Source: JAGQVA01 sp041391725 (lineage in GTDB: Bacteria; Bacteroidota; Bacteroidia; J057). Taken from it: a DNA stretch of 64,000 nucleotides. The notes beneath the pieces are model-generated. The model was not told the DNA's origin. It worked only from the letters and a program-made list of their open reading frames with translations, and ran no database searches. The stretch is from positions 1 through 64,000 of the forward strand of contig JAWKNL010000002.1 in the NCBI GenBank assembly GCA_041391725.1, given 5' to 3'. The translations under genes and the position numbers were made by a program. Shown here piece after piece: positions 17,972 through 28,656 of the stretch (within the stretch, counting starts at the first letter, position 1; each line of letters begins with the position of its first letter).

Positions 17972-18086
17972 TGTGCCCACCGGGGTTCGAGTCACCTCAC
18001 CCACCGGATGGTCAGGCCGAAGGCCCCCTGCCGGTGGCTGAGGAGGCTCGAAGCCCCGGCTGACACAACGCGCCGCACGGCGCGCT
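17959..18086. repeat. long imperfect inverted repeat
   Basis: GCGCCGTGCGGCG at 17959-17971 is the exact reverse complement of 18071-18083. Inside that, a segment starting CCGGGGTTCGAG (about 17980) is mirrored with a few mismatches by one ending CTCGAAGCCCCGG (about 18060). The whole could fold into a cruciform of about 125 bp that abuts the stop of the broken dehydrogenase. It may be a MITE-like or REP/BIME-like element, or serve as a transcription stop. Confidence 0.65.
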
Positions 18087-21000
18087 ACTGCTTCACAAAA
18101 CTCTGGCTTTTGTGTACCAGCGGGTGGAAAACGCGCAGGTGATAGATGCCGGAGGGGTATTGCCCGGTGGGGAATGTCAACTGGTTTTGTCCTTTCCGGC
18201 CGGAAAGGGTTTGGATGAACATTTCTCGCCCTTCGCAATTATATACGGCGACTGATACCGGAAGGTCGAGGGACAGCCGGAATTGTACGGTGGTGGTTGC
18301 ACCTGCGGGTACGGGATAAAGACGGAGGTCGGCGATGATTTCTGCCTGCTGCTCCGGCAGTTTGGTGAAAAAGGTGTGAAGGGTAAGGGTTTCTCCCGCC
18401 GCCAGCAAAAATGCGGGGGTATTGCCGCCGACGTCCAGTCCGGCGGCGGGAACCAGGCCGCTGCCTGCCGATTCGCCCAGAAACTGGAGGTAAAACAATC
18501 CCTCCGGGAGAAACTCAAACTGGTACGCGCCGTCCGCTCCGCTGACTGTGCTGCGATATACTGAGTCGCTTTCCATTACCCGCAACAATACGGTTACGTT
18601 CTCAAGTCCGGCTCCGTCAGGTCGCGGGCATAATTGCCGTTTTCATTCCAGCCAGACATATCCCTGCACTTTGGATGGGTAAAATATTGGGGGTGGATAC
18701 AACTGCCGCTGGGGCACAATCTCTTTTTCGATCCGCGGACTGCTCCACGACAGGTTGACTTCCGATCCGCCTTTGATTTCCATGTATTCCATGCGGATCG
18801 GGTATTTGCGCCCTGCGCGGGAATAGATGTTTCCGAAACTTCTTTCGGCGCCTGCGCTACCCAGTTGTCGATGACCAGTGAGTCGCCGATCCAGAGCCTT
18901 GCGCCGTCGTCGGAGCGTATGTAGAAGGTATATTCATCTTCGTATATGGACTGGATTTCGCCTTGCCAGCGTACCGTGAAGTAGTCTTTGGTGATGGAAG
19001 AATGCGGCGAACTGTTGCCCCAGCGAAAATCGATTACGCTGTCTATCCGCTCAAATACGGGTTCTCCGTCGAGATCGAGTTCGGGGTCATTGTAATATGC
19101 TCCGGGTAGCCCGGGGCCGTTGCCCACGGGTACTGCTTCATAGATAATCTGCAGCGAGGCGCCTCCCTGCGGAGCAAAGAGGGTATATTCTGGTTGTGTG
19201 CGCCCATTTGCCCATTTCAAAAAGGTGTAAATAGAATCACCTACAACCTGCCTTTCGGGTACTATATAATCCGCTGTATCCCTTCCACACTCTGAAAATG
19301 GTAGGGAAGTTCCCGCAATCTTCCGTCATTTACCACAAGTCTTGCAATGGGCCTTTTTTTCCATCGGCACAAGCTGTGGGATCCTGTCAGAGTATGGGTT
19401 GTTTTATCAACCTGGCTATCAGTGGCGGTGGGATATCTGCCGATACCGGAACGTTGACGTCGGTTTCGTTGACGCGGGGAACTTCCCAACTGCCGCTGGT
19501 TACGCCGGGAAACGGACCAACACCGGGGTGTACATGGTCGTTGTGGTGCTGATCCCATGCGCCAGTTGAGGGCTGCCGCAGGCAGATTTCCCCTCCTCCG
19601 GATCGGTGGCATATCCTTCATACCGCAGGGTGTCGCCTGCTTTAAACCGGATGCCCGCATCGGGGCCAGAATCGTAGGTTCGGGGCGTTGGTTAGGGGGT
19701 AACAGACAGAATGGCAGGCTCGCTGGTGTCTTCGCCTTCGGCATTGGTGATGATACACCGGTAACTGGCGCGTCGTCTGACAGCAGCGACACGGAAGAAA
19801 CCACCAGTTGTGCTGCCACAGCCCCGGGCATGGCTGGTTGTCGCGCGTCCATTGGTAGGAAAACGGACTTGTGCCCTGTGCCTGAACAAAAAAAGTGGCA
19901 CTTTCTCCTACCGGTACCAGTACCGATTCGGGTTGGCGCGAAATAAAGGGCGCCCCGCTGCCGGTATAACGCACCCGCCAGAGTTCGCCCGAAGCGGTGG
20001 ATGTATTGTCATTGGGCGAACCACCGCCTATACCTGCCCTGGACAGGTAAAACATGCTGCCGTCGTTTTCGTCAAACAGGATCGCCAGCGGCCGGTTGAC
20101 GCCTGTGGCAAATGTCTCTATTACCGTGCCCGTCTCCGGATTGATGGCATTGATATATCCGTCGCAATAATCTCCGTAAAAAAATGCACCATTCAGTCTG
20201 GAAGGGAATGCCATTCCGTGAAATATAGCTGCACCTACAATAGCACAGCCTGCGTCGTGATCATAAGCAAACAACGGATCATGGTAATTTGCAGGGCGGG
20301 GCTGTGCGGCAATCGGGCCTTCTACCAGCGGCCATCCGTAGTTTTTGCCGGGAAAGATTTCATTGATTTCTTCATATTCGCCCGAACCTACATCTGTGGC
20401 AAATAACCTTCCCTGCCCTTTGTCATAGGTGAGGGAAAACGGATTTCGGAATCCGTAGGCGTAAATCGCCCGGGCATTGCCGGTGAGGCTGTTAAAAAAA
20501 GGATTGTCCTGCGGAATACCGCCATTGGGATCAATGCGCAGGATTTTTCCGTGGAGGCTGGTCATGCTTTGCGAGAGCGGCGGGTTGGCCGCTTCCCCGG
20601 TCGCTACGTACAGCATGCCGTCATTGCCAAATACCATTCCTCCCCCGTTGTGAATAAAGCCATACAGTGAATCCAACTCCATCAGTACTACTTCACTTCC
20701 GGGTACCGCAAGGTCGCCAATGACAGTGAACCTGCTTACCCGGTTGCGCGCCACATCGGGGCGGGTATAATAGAGATACAAATAGGGGAAATTATCAAAA
20801 TCGGGATGGAGCGCAATGCCTTCAAGCCCGCGCTCATTATAGTCGTCAACCGAAAGCTGAAGCACAGGGTCGGGTAAAATCGTTCCGGTAGAATCCACAA
20901 TTCTCACCGCGCCGTGTTTTTCGGCCAGCCAGATGCGACTGTGGTGATCGATAGTCATGGACACGGGGTTGAGGCCGCCAGCCATTTTCTCTTCGATAAA

Positions 21001-21090
21001 TCCGGTGGGAAGATTGCCCGCGCGGAGCAGGGGCGAGAGGGCGAAAAACAGCCCGACTGGCAGCAACAGGTTATGTACAAAATGTTTCAT
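18085..21090 (-). pseudogene. secreted glucose/sorbosone dehydrogenase-like, Ig, PA14, T9SS; frameshifted
   Basis: Starts at the ATG at 21090 with a signal peptide (MKHFVHNLLLPVGLFFALSP). The first frame holds an intact PQQ-type sugar dehydrogenase propeller (GLEGIALHPDF, IHNGGGMVFGNDG, YGFRNPFSLTYD, NYGWPLVEGP), then the start of an Ig-like domain (PFISRQPESVLVPVGESATF), and loses frame near 19880. PA14-type sequence (GLPGAYYNDPELD, YTFYIRSDDGARLWI) lies in another frame at 19150-18850. A last frame (18588-18085) gives a SdrD-like beta domain and a T9SS sorting domain ending SFVKQ. Intact, it would be about 1000 residues and exported. The catalytic domain could still be made as a truncated protein. 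Decay or mis-assembly is limited to its 3' half. Confidence 0.8.
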
Positions 21091-21212
21091 GATACCTAAG
21101 GTTGTACCAAAACACGCCCTGAGATAAATACCACAAAAAAAAATATAGCTGAAGGCGGAATTCCTTTGGCCGAAGCGGGAAAACTTTGTTTTTTCGGTGA
21201 AAGATAAAGCCG

Positions 21213-22382
21213 ATGACACCTGAAGTATATTTGCCGGTATATAGAGACGGTTTGCTCCGCGATGTAGTTCCTTTCTGGATCGATCATTCTGTTGACAGAG
21301 AAAATGGCGGGTTCATTTTTAATCTCAACCGCGATGGTTCGGTGATTAGTACCGATAAATCTGTATGGATTCATGGCCGGTTTGTCTGGCTGCTTTCCAC
21401 TTTATATTCCCGCGTTGAAGCGCGGGAAGAATGGCTGGCACTGGCCCGGCACGGACTCGATTTTCTCGAAAAATACGCATTCGACACTGACGGACGGATG
21501 TTTTTTTCGCTTACCCGTGAAGGAAAACCGCTTCGAAAAAGGCGGTATGTGTTTTCAGAATTTTTTGCCATTGCCGCTTACGCTGCCTACGGGAAAGCCG
21601 CTGGTGATGCGGCAGCGGTGCAGAAGGCGATAGATTTGTTTCATTTTACCATGAACCAACTCGAAACGCCGGGCCTTCTGCCGCCCAAAGGAATTCCCGG
21701 AACCCGCGACAGCAAAGGCCTTTCGGTACCTATGATTACCCTGGTTACGGCGCAGATTCTGCGCGAAGTGTGCAGGGAAGACTGGATTGAAAAGCGAATT
21801 AATCAGGTGATAGATGAGTTGGAAAAAGACTTTCTGAATGAAGAATTTCAGGCAGTTATGGAAGTGGTGGGGCCGAATGGCGAATTTTTGGATAACCTCG
21901 ATGGGCGTCTGCTCAACCCCGGTCATGCCATTGAGGCTGCGTGGTTTGTGCTGCATGAAGCTAAATTCAAAAACAAAGACCCACGGCTGCTCAAACTCGG
22001 CCTCAAAATGCTTGACTGGTCGTGGAATTGGGGCTGGGACAGGGAATATGGCGGGATTATTTATTTCCGAGACTGTAAACACCTTCCGCCTACCGAATAC
22101 TGGCACGATATGAAGTTCTGGTGGCCACAATGTGAAGCCATTATCGCTAATCTGCTGGCGTGGCAGCTTACCGGAGATCAAAAATATGCCCATCAGCACC
22201 GGATGATTCACGACTGGACCTACGGGCGTTTTCCCGATCATGAATATGGGGAATGGATGGGCTATCTCCACCGCGACGGAAGACTTTCGACGCCAGTCAA
22301 AGGCAATATGTGGAAAGGGCCGTTTCATATTCCGCGCATGCAGTTATATTGCTGGAAATTACTGGAAGAAATAAAAGGTTAG
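21213..22382 (+). CDS. AGE-family N-acylglucosamine 2-epimerase
   Basis: 389 residues, the usual length of the family. The (alpha/alpha)6-barrel signatures are present: WIHGRFVWLLSTLYSR near the N-terminus, LLNPGHAIEAAWFVLHEA in the middle, and KFWWPQCEAI with MWKGPFHIPRMQLYCWKLL at the end, carrying the expected active-site histidines. Family members interconvert N-acylglucosamine and N-acylmannosamine or other aldose/ketose pairs. No signal peptide, so cytoplasmic. It stands alone between the broken dehydrogenase (divergent, 122 bp away) and the CHAT gene 18 bp downstream on the same strand. The exact substrate is unknown. Confidence 0.9.
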   Translation: MTPEVYLPVYRDGLLRDVVPFWIDHSVDRENGGFIFNLNRDGSVISTDKSVWIHGRFVWLLSTLYSRVEAREEWLALARHGLDFLEKYAFDTDGRMFFSLTREGKPLRKRRYVFSEFFAIAAYAAYGKAAGDAAAVQKAIDLFHFTMNQLETPGLLPPKGIPGTRDSKGLSVPMITLVTAQILREVCREDWIEKRINQVIDELEKDFLNEEFQAVMEVVGPNGEFLDNLDGRLLNPGHAIEAAWFVLHEAKFKNKDPRLLKLGLKMLDWSWNWGWDREYGGIIYFRDCKHLPPTEYWHDMKFWWPQCEAIIANLLAWQLTGDQKYAHQHRMIHDWTYGRFPDHEYGEWMGYLHRDGRLSTPVKGNMWKGPFHIPRMQLYCWKLLEEIKG

Positions 22383-22400
22383 ATTTGTATATTTGGGGAA

Positions 22401-25400
22401 ATGGATGAATCAGTCAAAAGATTTTTTGTACTCCTGCCGGTAATGATTTTTTTCCTTCCCGGTACTTTCGGGCAGATACCAGACACAACGCTAGCCGCAA
22501 CCTGGCATCGCATGGGTGAAAGGTGTGTGGACTCCGCGCGATACGACAGTGCGATCTGGTACTTTGAAAAATCAATGAAGCTGTATGCTGAGGGCAAACT
22601 TTGGAAACGCGCCCTCGAAGCAAGGGAATCTTATTCGACCTCTCTCTATACGGTAGGGAAATACGATGAAGCTGCGGCAGTGATTCTGGAAGGAATGGAA
22701 ATCGCCAAAAGAGAATTTGGTGAAGACTCCCGCCAGGCAGGTGAAATGGCCAAAGCGCTGGGAGGGGTGTATGAAATGGTGGGCGACTGTGAAAAGGCCT
22801 GGCCTTATCTCAGGGATGGACTCCGTCTTCTGCAAAAACACCTTCCCCCCGACCACCCCGAAATCGGAATTGCCTATACCAATCTCGCAGGCTGTGCCGA
22901 TGTCATCGAAGGGTATAACGAAGGAAAGGAGTACATGCTCCGAGCCCTCGAAATTTTCCTGAAAAATTACGGCGAAGAACATGAGAAAGTCGCTATGACT
23001 TACTCCAATCTGGGCTGGGCGAGCAGTATGCTGGGCGATTACGATAAACAGATGGCGTATTACGAAAAATCACTCGCCATCCGCAAGAAAATTTTCGGTT
23101 CCGACCACCCAAAACTGATCGTCAGCCTGCTCAATATGGCTGCTGCATATTTTCGCAGAGGTAAAGACCTCGAAATGCGCAATGTTGCCCTCGAGGCCCG
23201 GGACATTATCATAAAAACCGGGATTCCCAATCACCCCTATCTCTCTACCAGCTACGCCTATCTGGGCAATTATTATGCATCTACCGGAGACTACACCCAG
23301 GCGGGCCGTTATTATGAAGAAGTAATTGCCATTGATACCCGCGATCTGGGCGCAGAGCATCCGTATCAGATTGCCAATTATTACGCGCTGGGAAAACTTC
23401 AGATGGACAGAGGAGACTGGAATTTGGCTTTTCAGATGTATCAGAATGGCGTCTCCATAGCCGAAAAAAAAATGGGCAAAGCCGGACTCGAAGTTGCCAA
23501 CGGATACGCCAAGATGGGTGAAATCTATGGAAAACAAAAAAACTACCCCATGGCCGTTGTTTATTTCAGAAAGGGGATTCAGGCAATGGAACAGGGAGAC
23601 CTCGGCGCACATCCCGATGCAATTGCCTTCTATCTGGCTATGGCAGATATGTACCGCCTTCAGGGAGACCGAAAACAACAACTTGCTGTCCTTGACCATG
23701 TGCTTTCCATCGAAAAATCGGGTAAAAATCAATCGGTTCTGGCAAGAGGGCGAATCTATTTTTCCTGGGGAAATTATTATCTGGCGCAAGGCCATATTGA
23801 CAGCGCGCAACACTATTTTGCCCTTACCCGTCAATCGCTTTTGCCAGCAGAAGCCTTCCGGCCCGTACAACACCAACTTCCCGCCATCAGAGAAATGGCC
23901 ATGCCCATATTTTTAATGGAAATACTCACCGCCGAAGCCGAACTGGCCCGCCAAAAAGCAAATCAGGGGCAGGAAAAGTGGGAACATGTACTTGACGCCT
24001 ATCTGCTGGCAGATCAGTTGGCGGATTCCATTAAAATCGTGTATCAGACCCGCGAAGCCCGGCAAAAACTATCGGCACAGGCTACCGCCATTTACGAAGG
24101 CGGAATGGAAGCGGCCTATATGCTGTATTCCTCCTCCGGTGACAAAAAATATATCAGCATGGCGTTGAAGTTTGCCGAAAAGGGAAAATACACGCTTTTA
24201 TATGGCGCGTTAAAAGATCATGAAGCGAGAGATTATGCAGGAATTCCTTCTGCTGTGACAATGCTGGAACGGAGCCTGTCTGCGGACCTGGATTTTTACA
24301 ATAAAAAAATTCTGGAAGAGGAAGGCAAAGGTGTTGGGGGCGATGTCGAAAAAATAAGGTTGTGGCGATCCCGGATTGTACAACTTTCCTTTCGGCAGGA
24401 TTCCCTGATCCGGCAAATGGAAAAAAGTTATCCCGAATACTACAACCTGAAATACGAAAGGGAAACGCCCGGATTGGATGACATATTCCGATACCTGGAG
24501 AAAAGCAAAACCGGGGCGTTGGTTGAATATTTTCAGGGGGAAAGAAGTCTGTTTATCATGTGTTTTCTCAAGGGGGAGGCCCGTTTTTTTCGCCAGTCTT
24601 ACACCTTTGATTTGTCAACTGCCGTTTCGCGTTTCAGACAGACCATTTACCAGCCATTTTTACCCGCAACCAATAATTCCGTTGATAGCGGATCGGGCGA
24701 AAATTATTTTCAACTGGGATGGAAACTTTACCAGACATTGATTCTGTCTTTGGGAGAATTGCCCGAAAAAATCACCATCATACCCGACGGCGTACTGGGC
24801 TATCTGCCCTTTGATGCCTTGTTAACCCAAAATACAGACAGTACCGCCCAATTTCGCACCCTGCCTTATATGCTGTTTGAGCACCAGACGGCTTACGGAT
24901 TTTCTTCTTCCCTTTTGTTAAGAACAACCGCATCGGCTGAGAACCGCCATGCGTCCAAAACCCTGATGGCCTTTTCCCCTTCATTTGAAAATACAGGATG
25001 GCGTAAAAATACAGCAGGATTGCTGCGCAACGGACTGGCTCCTCTGCTTTACAGCAAACCCGAAGTATCTGCCGTGGGCCAGATCATGGGCGGAGATATT
25101 TTTCTTGATTCCACCGCAACAGAAAAAAGGTTTAAAGCGATAGCCCCGCAGTACAGGATTATTCACATCTCCAGCCATGCGAGGGTAAACGATGCGCAGC
25201 CGCTCTTTTCTCATATTGTTTTTTCTGCCCCGGAAGATTCGCTCGAAGACGGGTATCTGGAGACATCCGAACTTTATTACCTCCATTTTGATGCTGATAT
25301 GGTGGTGCTGAGCGCATGTGAAACCAGTGTGGGCAAATTTATCCGGGGAGAGGGCATTGCCAGCCTGGCGCGGGGTTTCGCATACGCGGGCGCCAAAAGT

Positions 25401-25736
25401 ATGGTCACCACCATGTGGAGTGTCAATGACGCAGCGACAAAGGATATTATGGAAGTATTCTACGAATTGCTGAAACAGGGAAAACCCAAAGATGAAGCAC
25501 TTCGCGAGGCAAGGAAACAATATCTTTCCCATGCAGACAACCTACAGGCACATCCCTATTACTGGTCGGCCTTTGTGCCCATAGGCGCCATGAACGCCAT
25601 CAGTTCAGGATATTCTGCCTGGCATATAGCGGGTCTGCTTGTTTTTATTGTAGCACTTGCACTAATAACCGGATATTTCCTAAGGAAAAGCCGGATCAGA
25701 CTACCACATTCACAATCCGTCCCGGAACAACAATGA
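22401..25736 (+). CDS. TPR-CHAT protein with C-terminal membrane anchor
   Basis: 1111 residues. An N-terminal export-type hydrophobic segment (LLPVMIFFLPGTFG) is followed by many TPRs of the tetratricopeptide/kinesin-light-chain-like type (about 40-430), helical linkers, and a CHAT protease domain (about 800-1060). The dyad is intact: IIHISSHAR gives His926 and VVLSACETSVG gives Cys973, followed by GEGIASLARGFAYAGAKSMV. A TM helix near 1072-1094 and a short basic tail follow. With an N-terminal signal and a C-terminal helix, the TPR and CHAT parts would lie outside the cytoplasm. CHAT proteases are caspase relatives and are often effectors; the target here is unknown. The last 41 bp overlap the 3' end of leuS on the other strand. 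Confidence 0.88.
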   Translation: MDESVKRFFVLLPVMIFFLPGTFGQIPDTTLAATWHRMGERCVDSARYDSAIWYFEKSMKLYAEGKLWKRALEARESYSTSLYTVGKYDEAAAVILEGMEIAKREFGEDSRQAGEMAKALGGVYEMVGDCEKAWPYLRDGLRLLQKHLPPDHPEIGIAYTNLAGCADVIEGYNEGKEYMLRALEIFLKNYGEEHEKVAMTYSNLGWASSMLGDYDKQMAYYEKSLAIRKKIFGSDHPKLIVSLLNMAAAYFRRGKDLEMRNVALEARDIIIKTGIPNHPYLSTSYAYLGNYYASTGDYTQAGRYYEEVIAIDTRDLGAEHPYQIANYYALGKLQMDRGDWNLAFQMYQNGVSIAEKKMGKAGLEVANGYAKMGEIYGKQKNYPMAVVYFRKGIQAMEQGDLGAHPDAIAFYLAMADMYRLQGDRKQQLAVLDHVLSIEKSGKNQSVLARGRIYFSWGNYYLAQGHIDSAQHYFALTRQSLLPAEAFRPVQHQLPAIREMAMPIFLMEILTAEAELARQKANQGQEKWEHVLDAYLLADQLADSIKIVYQTREARQKLSAQATAIYEGGMEAAYMLYSSSGDKKYISMALKFAEKGKYTLLYGALKDHEARDYAGIPSAVTMLERSLSADLDFYNKKILEEEGKGVGGDVEKIRLWRSRIVQLSFRQDSLIRQMEKSYPEYYNLKYERETPGLDDIFRYLEKSKTGALVEYFQGERSLFIMCFLKGEARFFRQSYTFDLSTAVSRFRQTIYQPFLPATNNSVDSGSGENYFQLGWKLYQTLILSLGELPEKITIIPDGVLGYLPFDALLTQNTDSTAQFRTLPYMLFEHQTAYGFSSSLLLRTTASAENRHASKTLMAFSPSFENTGWRKNTAGLLRNGLAPLLYSKPEVSAVGQIMGGDIFLDSTATEKRFKAIAPQYRIIHISSHARVNDAQPLFSHIVFSAPEDSLEDGYLETSELYYLHFDADMVVLSACETSVGKFIRGEGIASLARGFAYAGAKSMVTTMWSVNDAATKDIMEVFYELLKQGKPKDEALREARKQYLSHADNLQAHPYYWSAFVPIGAMNAISSGYSAWHIAGLLVFIVALALITGYFLRKSRIRLPHSQSVPEQQ

Positions 25737-28470
25737 TCTTTTTGGGTGATTTGCCCTCCAGCCATTGTTTTACCACCTCATTTTCCAGGGTAATGTTCCT
25801 GATTTCTTCTTCGGCTGCTTCGGCGGAAACGGCAATTCTGACTCGTACTTTACCATTGATCTGTACCGGATATTCAATTTCGTCCTCGGCAATATATTTT
25901 TCCTCCCACTGAGGAAAGCTGGAGAGCAGAATAGAAGACGAATGCCCGAGGGCTTCCCATAAATCCTCGCTGATATGCGGAGCAAAAGGTGAGAGCACCT
26001 GCACAAATGGTTCGAGGATGGCTCTTTTATTGCAATTGAGCCGGGCGATTTCTTTGGCAAAAACCATAAAAGCAGGCACACAGGTATTAAAGGCAAATCT
26101 TTCAATTCCCTCTTCTACTTTTTTAATGGTTTTGTGGAGGATTTTTAATTCCTCTGCTGAAGGCGCTTCATCCGTTACGATCCATTCGTCGTTATCTCCG
26201 TAAAAAAGTCCCCAGGTACGCTTCAGAAAACTATGAACACCGGTAATGCCGTCAGTTATCCAGGGTTTGGCAATTTCAATCGGGCCGAGAAACATCTCGT
26301 AGAGCCGCAGGGTATCGGCACCGTACTGGGCGCAAATGTCGTCGGGGTTAACGGTGTTGAACAGCGACTTGGACATTTTCTCCACCTGGGAAATCGTCCT
26401 GAACTCACCGTTTTCGTTGAGTTGGAACTTGGCAGAGGAATCCCGCGTCCATTTTTTATAAGCTTCCACATCCATTACCTGATTGCGAACAATATTGACA
26501 TCGGTATGGATGAGTGAGTAGTCTCCTTTTTCCTCATCGGAGATGAGGTCGGCGGATACATATTCGTTGGTTACCTTATGGCGATACATGAGTTGGGAGA
26601 CGCCCTGGATCATGCCCTGGTTTACCAGCCTTTTAAATGGTTCTTCTACCGAAACAATACCGATGTCGTGAAGAAATTTGGTCCAGAACCTCGAATACAT
26701 CAGGTGGCCGACGGCGTGCTCGGTTCCTCCGACATAGAGATCAACGGGCATCCAGTATTTTTCAATTTCCGGATTTACCAGTTGTTTGTCGTTGGCTGCA
26801 TCGGGGTAGCGGAGGAAGTACCAGCTTGATCCTGCGAGGCCGGGCATAGTATTGAGGTCGAGAATACCGCCGTCAGGTCTGATTTTCCAGTCTTTGGCCC
26901 GGCTAAGGGGCGGTTCGCCGGTTTCTGAGGGTTTGTATTCGTCAATTTCGGGGAGCACGAGGGGAAGTTCGTCTTCAGACAGGGCATAAGCGACTCCGTC
27001 TTTGTAGTAGATAGGTGTCGGTTCGCCCCAGTATCTTTGCCGCGACCAGATCACATCCCGCTGCCGGTAGGTCACTTCACGTTTGCCGATTCCCATTTCT
27101 TCGAGCCTTCGGATTATAGCGGGAATTGCCGCTGTGGCTTTCAGCCCGTTGAGAAAGTCGGAATGAACCATGGTTCCTTCCTTTGAAATAAAGGCTTCTT
27201 TGGATATATCTCCTCCGGCGATGACTTCGATGATTTCGATGCCAAATTTGTGGGCAAATTCGTAATCCCGCTCGTCGTGGGCAGGAACGGCCATGATGGC
27301 GCCCGTTCCGTAAGTGATCACGACATAGTCGGCAATCCAGATGGGGAGTTTTTTGCCGGTAAGGGGATGTATGGCGTGGCCGCCGGTAAAAACTCCGGTT
27401 TTGGTGGTGTCTGCAATTCTGTCTATTTCGGGACGATTTTTGGCCCATTGAATATAGGCCTCCACTTCGCCGCGCTGGGCATCAGTGGTAATTTTTTCTA
27501 CCAGAGGATGCTCCGGGGCAAGTACCATGAAGGTATTGCCAAAAAGCGTATCGGGGCGGGTAGTAAACACTTCTATGGTATCGCTCACACCGTCCACTTT
27601 ATAGACAATGCTGGCGCCTTCGGACCTTCCGATCCAGTGCGTCTGCATAGACTTCATGGAATCAGACCAGTCGAGGTCGCGGAGCGAATCGAGGAGGCGG
27701 TCAGAATAGGCGGTGATGCGCAGCATCCACTGTTGCATCAGGCGTCTTTCGACGGGATGGCCGCCGCGTTCGGATTTTCCATCTTTTACCTCTTCATTGG
27801 CGAGCACCGTACCCAATGCCGGACACCAGTTGACGGTTGCATCTGCAAGATAAGCGAGGCGGTAGTTCATAAGGATGGAAGACCTTTGTGCCGGCGAATA
27901 GCCATTCCATTCATCGGCAGAGAAGTAAGATTTCTGGCTGGTGGCAGCCGAGACACTCACGTTGCCATGAGCGGCAAACAAATCTTCCAGTTGGCTTATG
28001 GGGCGGGCGCTTTCAATGGCTTTGTCATACCAGTGTTCAAAAAGTTTGACAAAAATCCATTGTGTCCATTTATAATAACTGGGGTAGCTGGTGGAGAGAG
28101 TGGCATCGGGGTCGTAGTGGAACCCCATGATTTCCATCTGTTCGAGATAACGGGCGATATTTTGCCGGGTATTTTCGGCGGGGTGAACGCCCGTTTTGAT
28201 GGCAAACTGCTCTGCAGGAAGCCCGAAGGAGTCAAACCCCATCGGGTGGAGGACATTAAATCCTTTCAGTCTTTTATAGCGTGTGGTGATATCGGTAGCA
28301 ATATAACCCAGGGGATGACCTACGTGGAGCCCGGCACCGGAAGGGTAGGGGAACATGTCGAGGACATAGTATTTGGGGCGGGAGGAGTGTTTTTCTGCGG
28401 CAAATGTGCGGTTCTCCTTCCACTTTTTTTGCCATTTTTTTTCTATGGTTTGAAAATCGTATTTTCCCAT
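25696..28470 (-). CDS. leuS: leucyl-tRNA synthetase
   Basis: 924 residues, full length. Charges tRNA-Leu. Visible landmarks are the class I HIGH-type motif in FPYPSGAGLHVGHPLGY, the CP1 editing domain with a TTRPDTLFG motif, WSRQRYWGEP, the KMSKS loop in VEKMSKSLFNTVNPDD, and the anticodon-binding helices and C-terminal domain ending PGRIVNVVV. The start at 28470 matches the family (MGKYDFQTIEKKWQKKWKE). The 3' end overlaps the convergent CHAT gene by 41 bp, so neither gene can be shortened there without losing conserved sequence on the leuS side. Confidence 0.98.
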   Translation of the reverse strand: MGKYDFQTIEKKWQKKWKENRTFAAEKHSSRPKYYVLDMFPYPSGAGLHVGHPLGYIATDITTRYKRLKGFNVLHPMGFDSFGLPAEQFAIKTGVHPAENTRQNIARYLEQMEIMGFHYDPDATLSTSYPSYYKWTQWIFVKLFEHWYDKAIESARPISQLEDLFAAHGNVSVSAATSQKSYFSADEWNGYSPAQRSSILMNYRLAYLADATVNWCPALGTVLANEEVKDGKSERGGHPVERRLMQQWMLRITAYSDRLLDSLRDLDWSDSMKSMQTHWIGRSEGASIVYKVDGVSDTIEVFTTRPDTLFGNTFMVLAPEHPLVEKITTDAQRGEVEAYIQWAKNRPEIDRIADTTKTGVFTGGHAIHPLTGKKLPIWIADYVVITYGTGAIMAVPAHDERDYEFAHKFGIEIIEVIAGGDISKEAFISKEGTMVHSDFLNGLKATAAIPAIIRRLEEMGIGKREVTYRQRDVIWSRQRYWGEPTPIYYKDGVAYALSEDELPLVLPEIDEYKPSETGEPPLSRAKDWKIRPDGGILDLNTMPGLAGSSWYFLRYPDAANDKQLVNPEIEKYWMPVDLYVGGTEHAVGHLMYSRFWTKFLHDIGIVSVEEPFKRLVNQGMIQGVSQLMYRHKVTNEYVSADLISDEEKGDYSLIHTDVNIVRNQVMDVEAYKKWTRDSSAKFQLNENGEFRTISQVEKMSKSLFNTVNPDDICAQYGADTLRLYEMFLGPIEIAKPWITDGITGVHSFLKRTWGLFYGDNDEWIVTDEAPSAEELKILHKTIKKVEEGIERFAFNTCVPAFMVFAKEIARLNCNKRAILEPFVQVLSPFAPHISEDLWEALGHSSSILLSSFPQWEEKYIAEDEIEYPVQINGKVRVRIAVSAEAAEEEIRNITLENEVVKQWLEGKSPKKIIVVPGRIVNVVV

Positions 28471-28656
28471 GGGACTAGTAATTCGTTCCGGTTGTAAGAA
28501 TAAAACAGGTGGTTTCCGGATCAGGCTGCAAATTTAATCTAATTTCCGGGACAGACCAATATTCAGGCAGGAAACTGCCCGTGGTTTCATCCGTTTTATG
28601 CGGATTTTATAATCTTTGGTTTTTTTTCAGGTAAAATTCGTATCTTCCTGCCCATT

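Noticed and set aside
17975..18062. tRNA-like GGTTCGAGTC arm
   Set aside because: The segment is one arm of a long inverted repeat; no acceptor, D or anticodon stems can be formed.
27250..28497. 415-codon frame antisense to leuS
   Set aside because: Shadow of a conserved gene; no domain or start signal.
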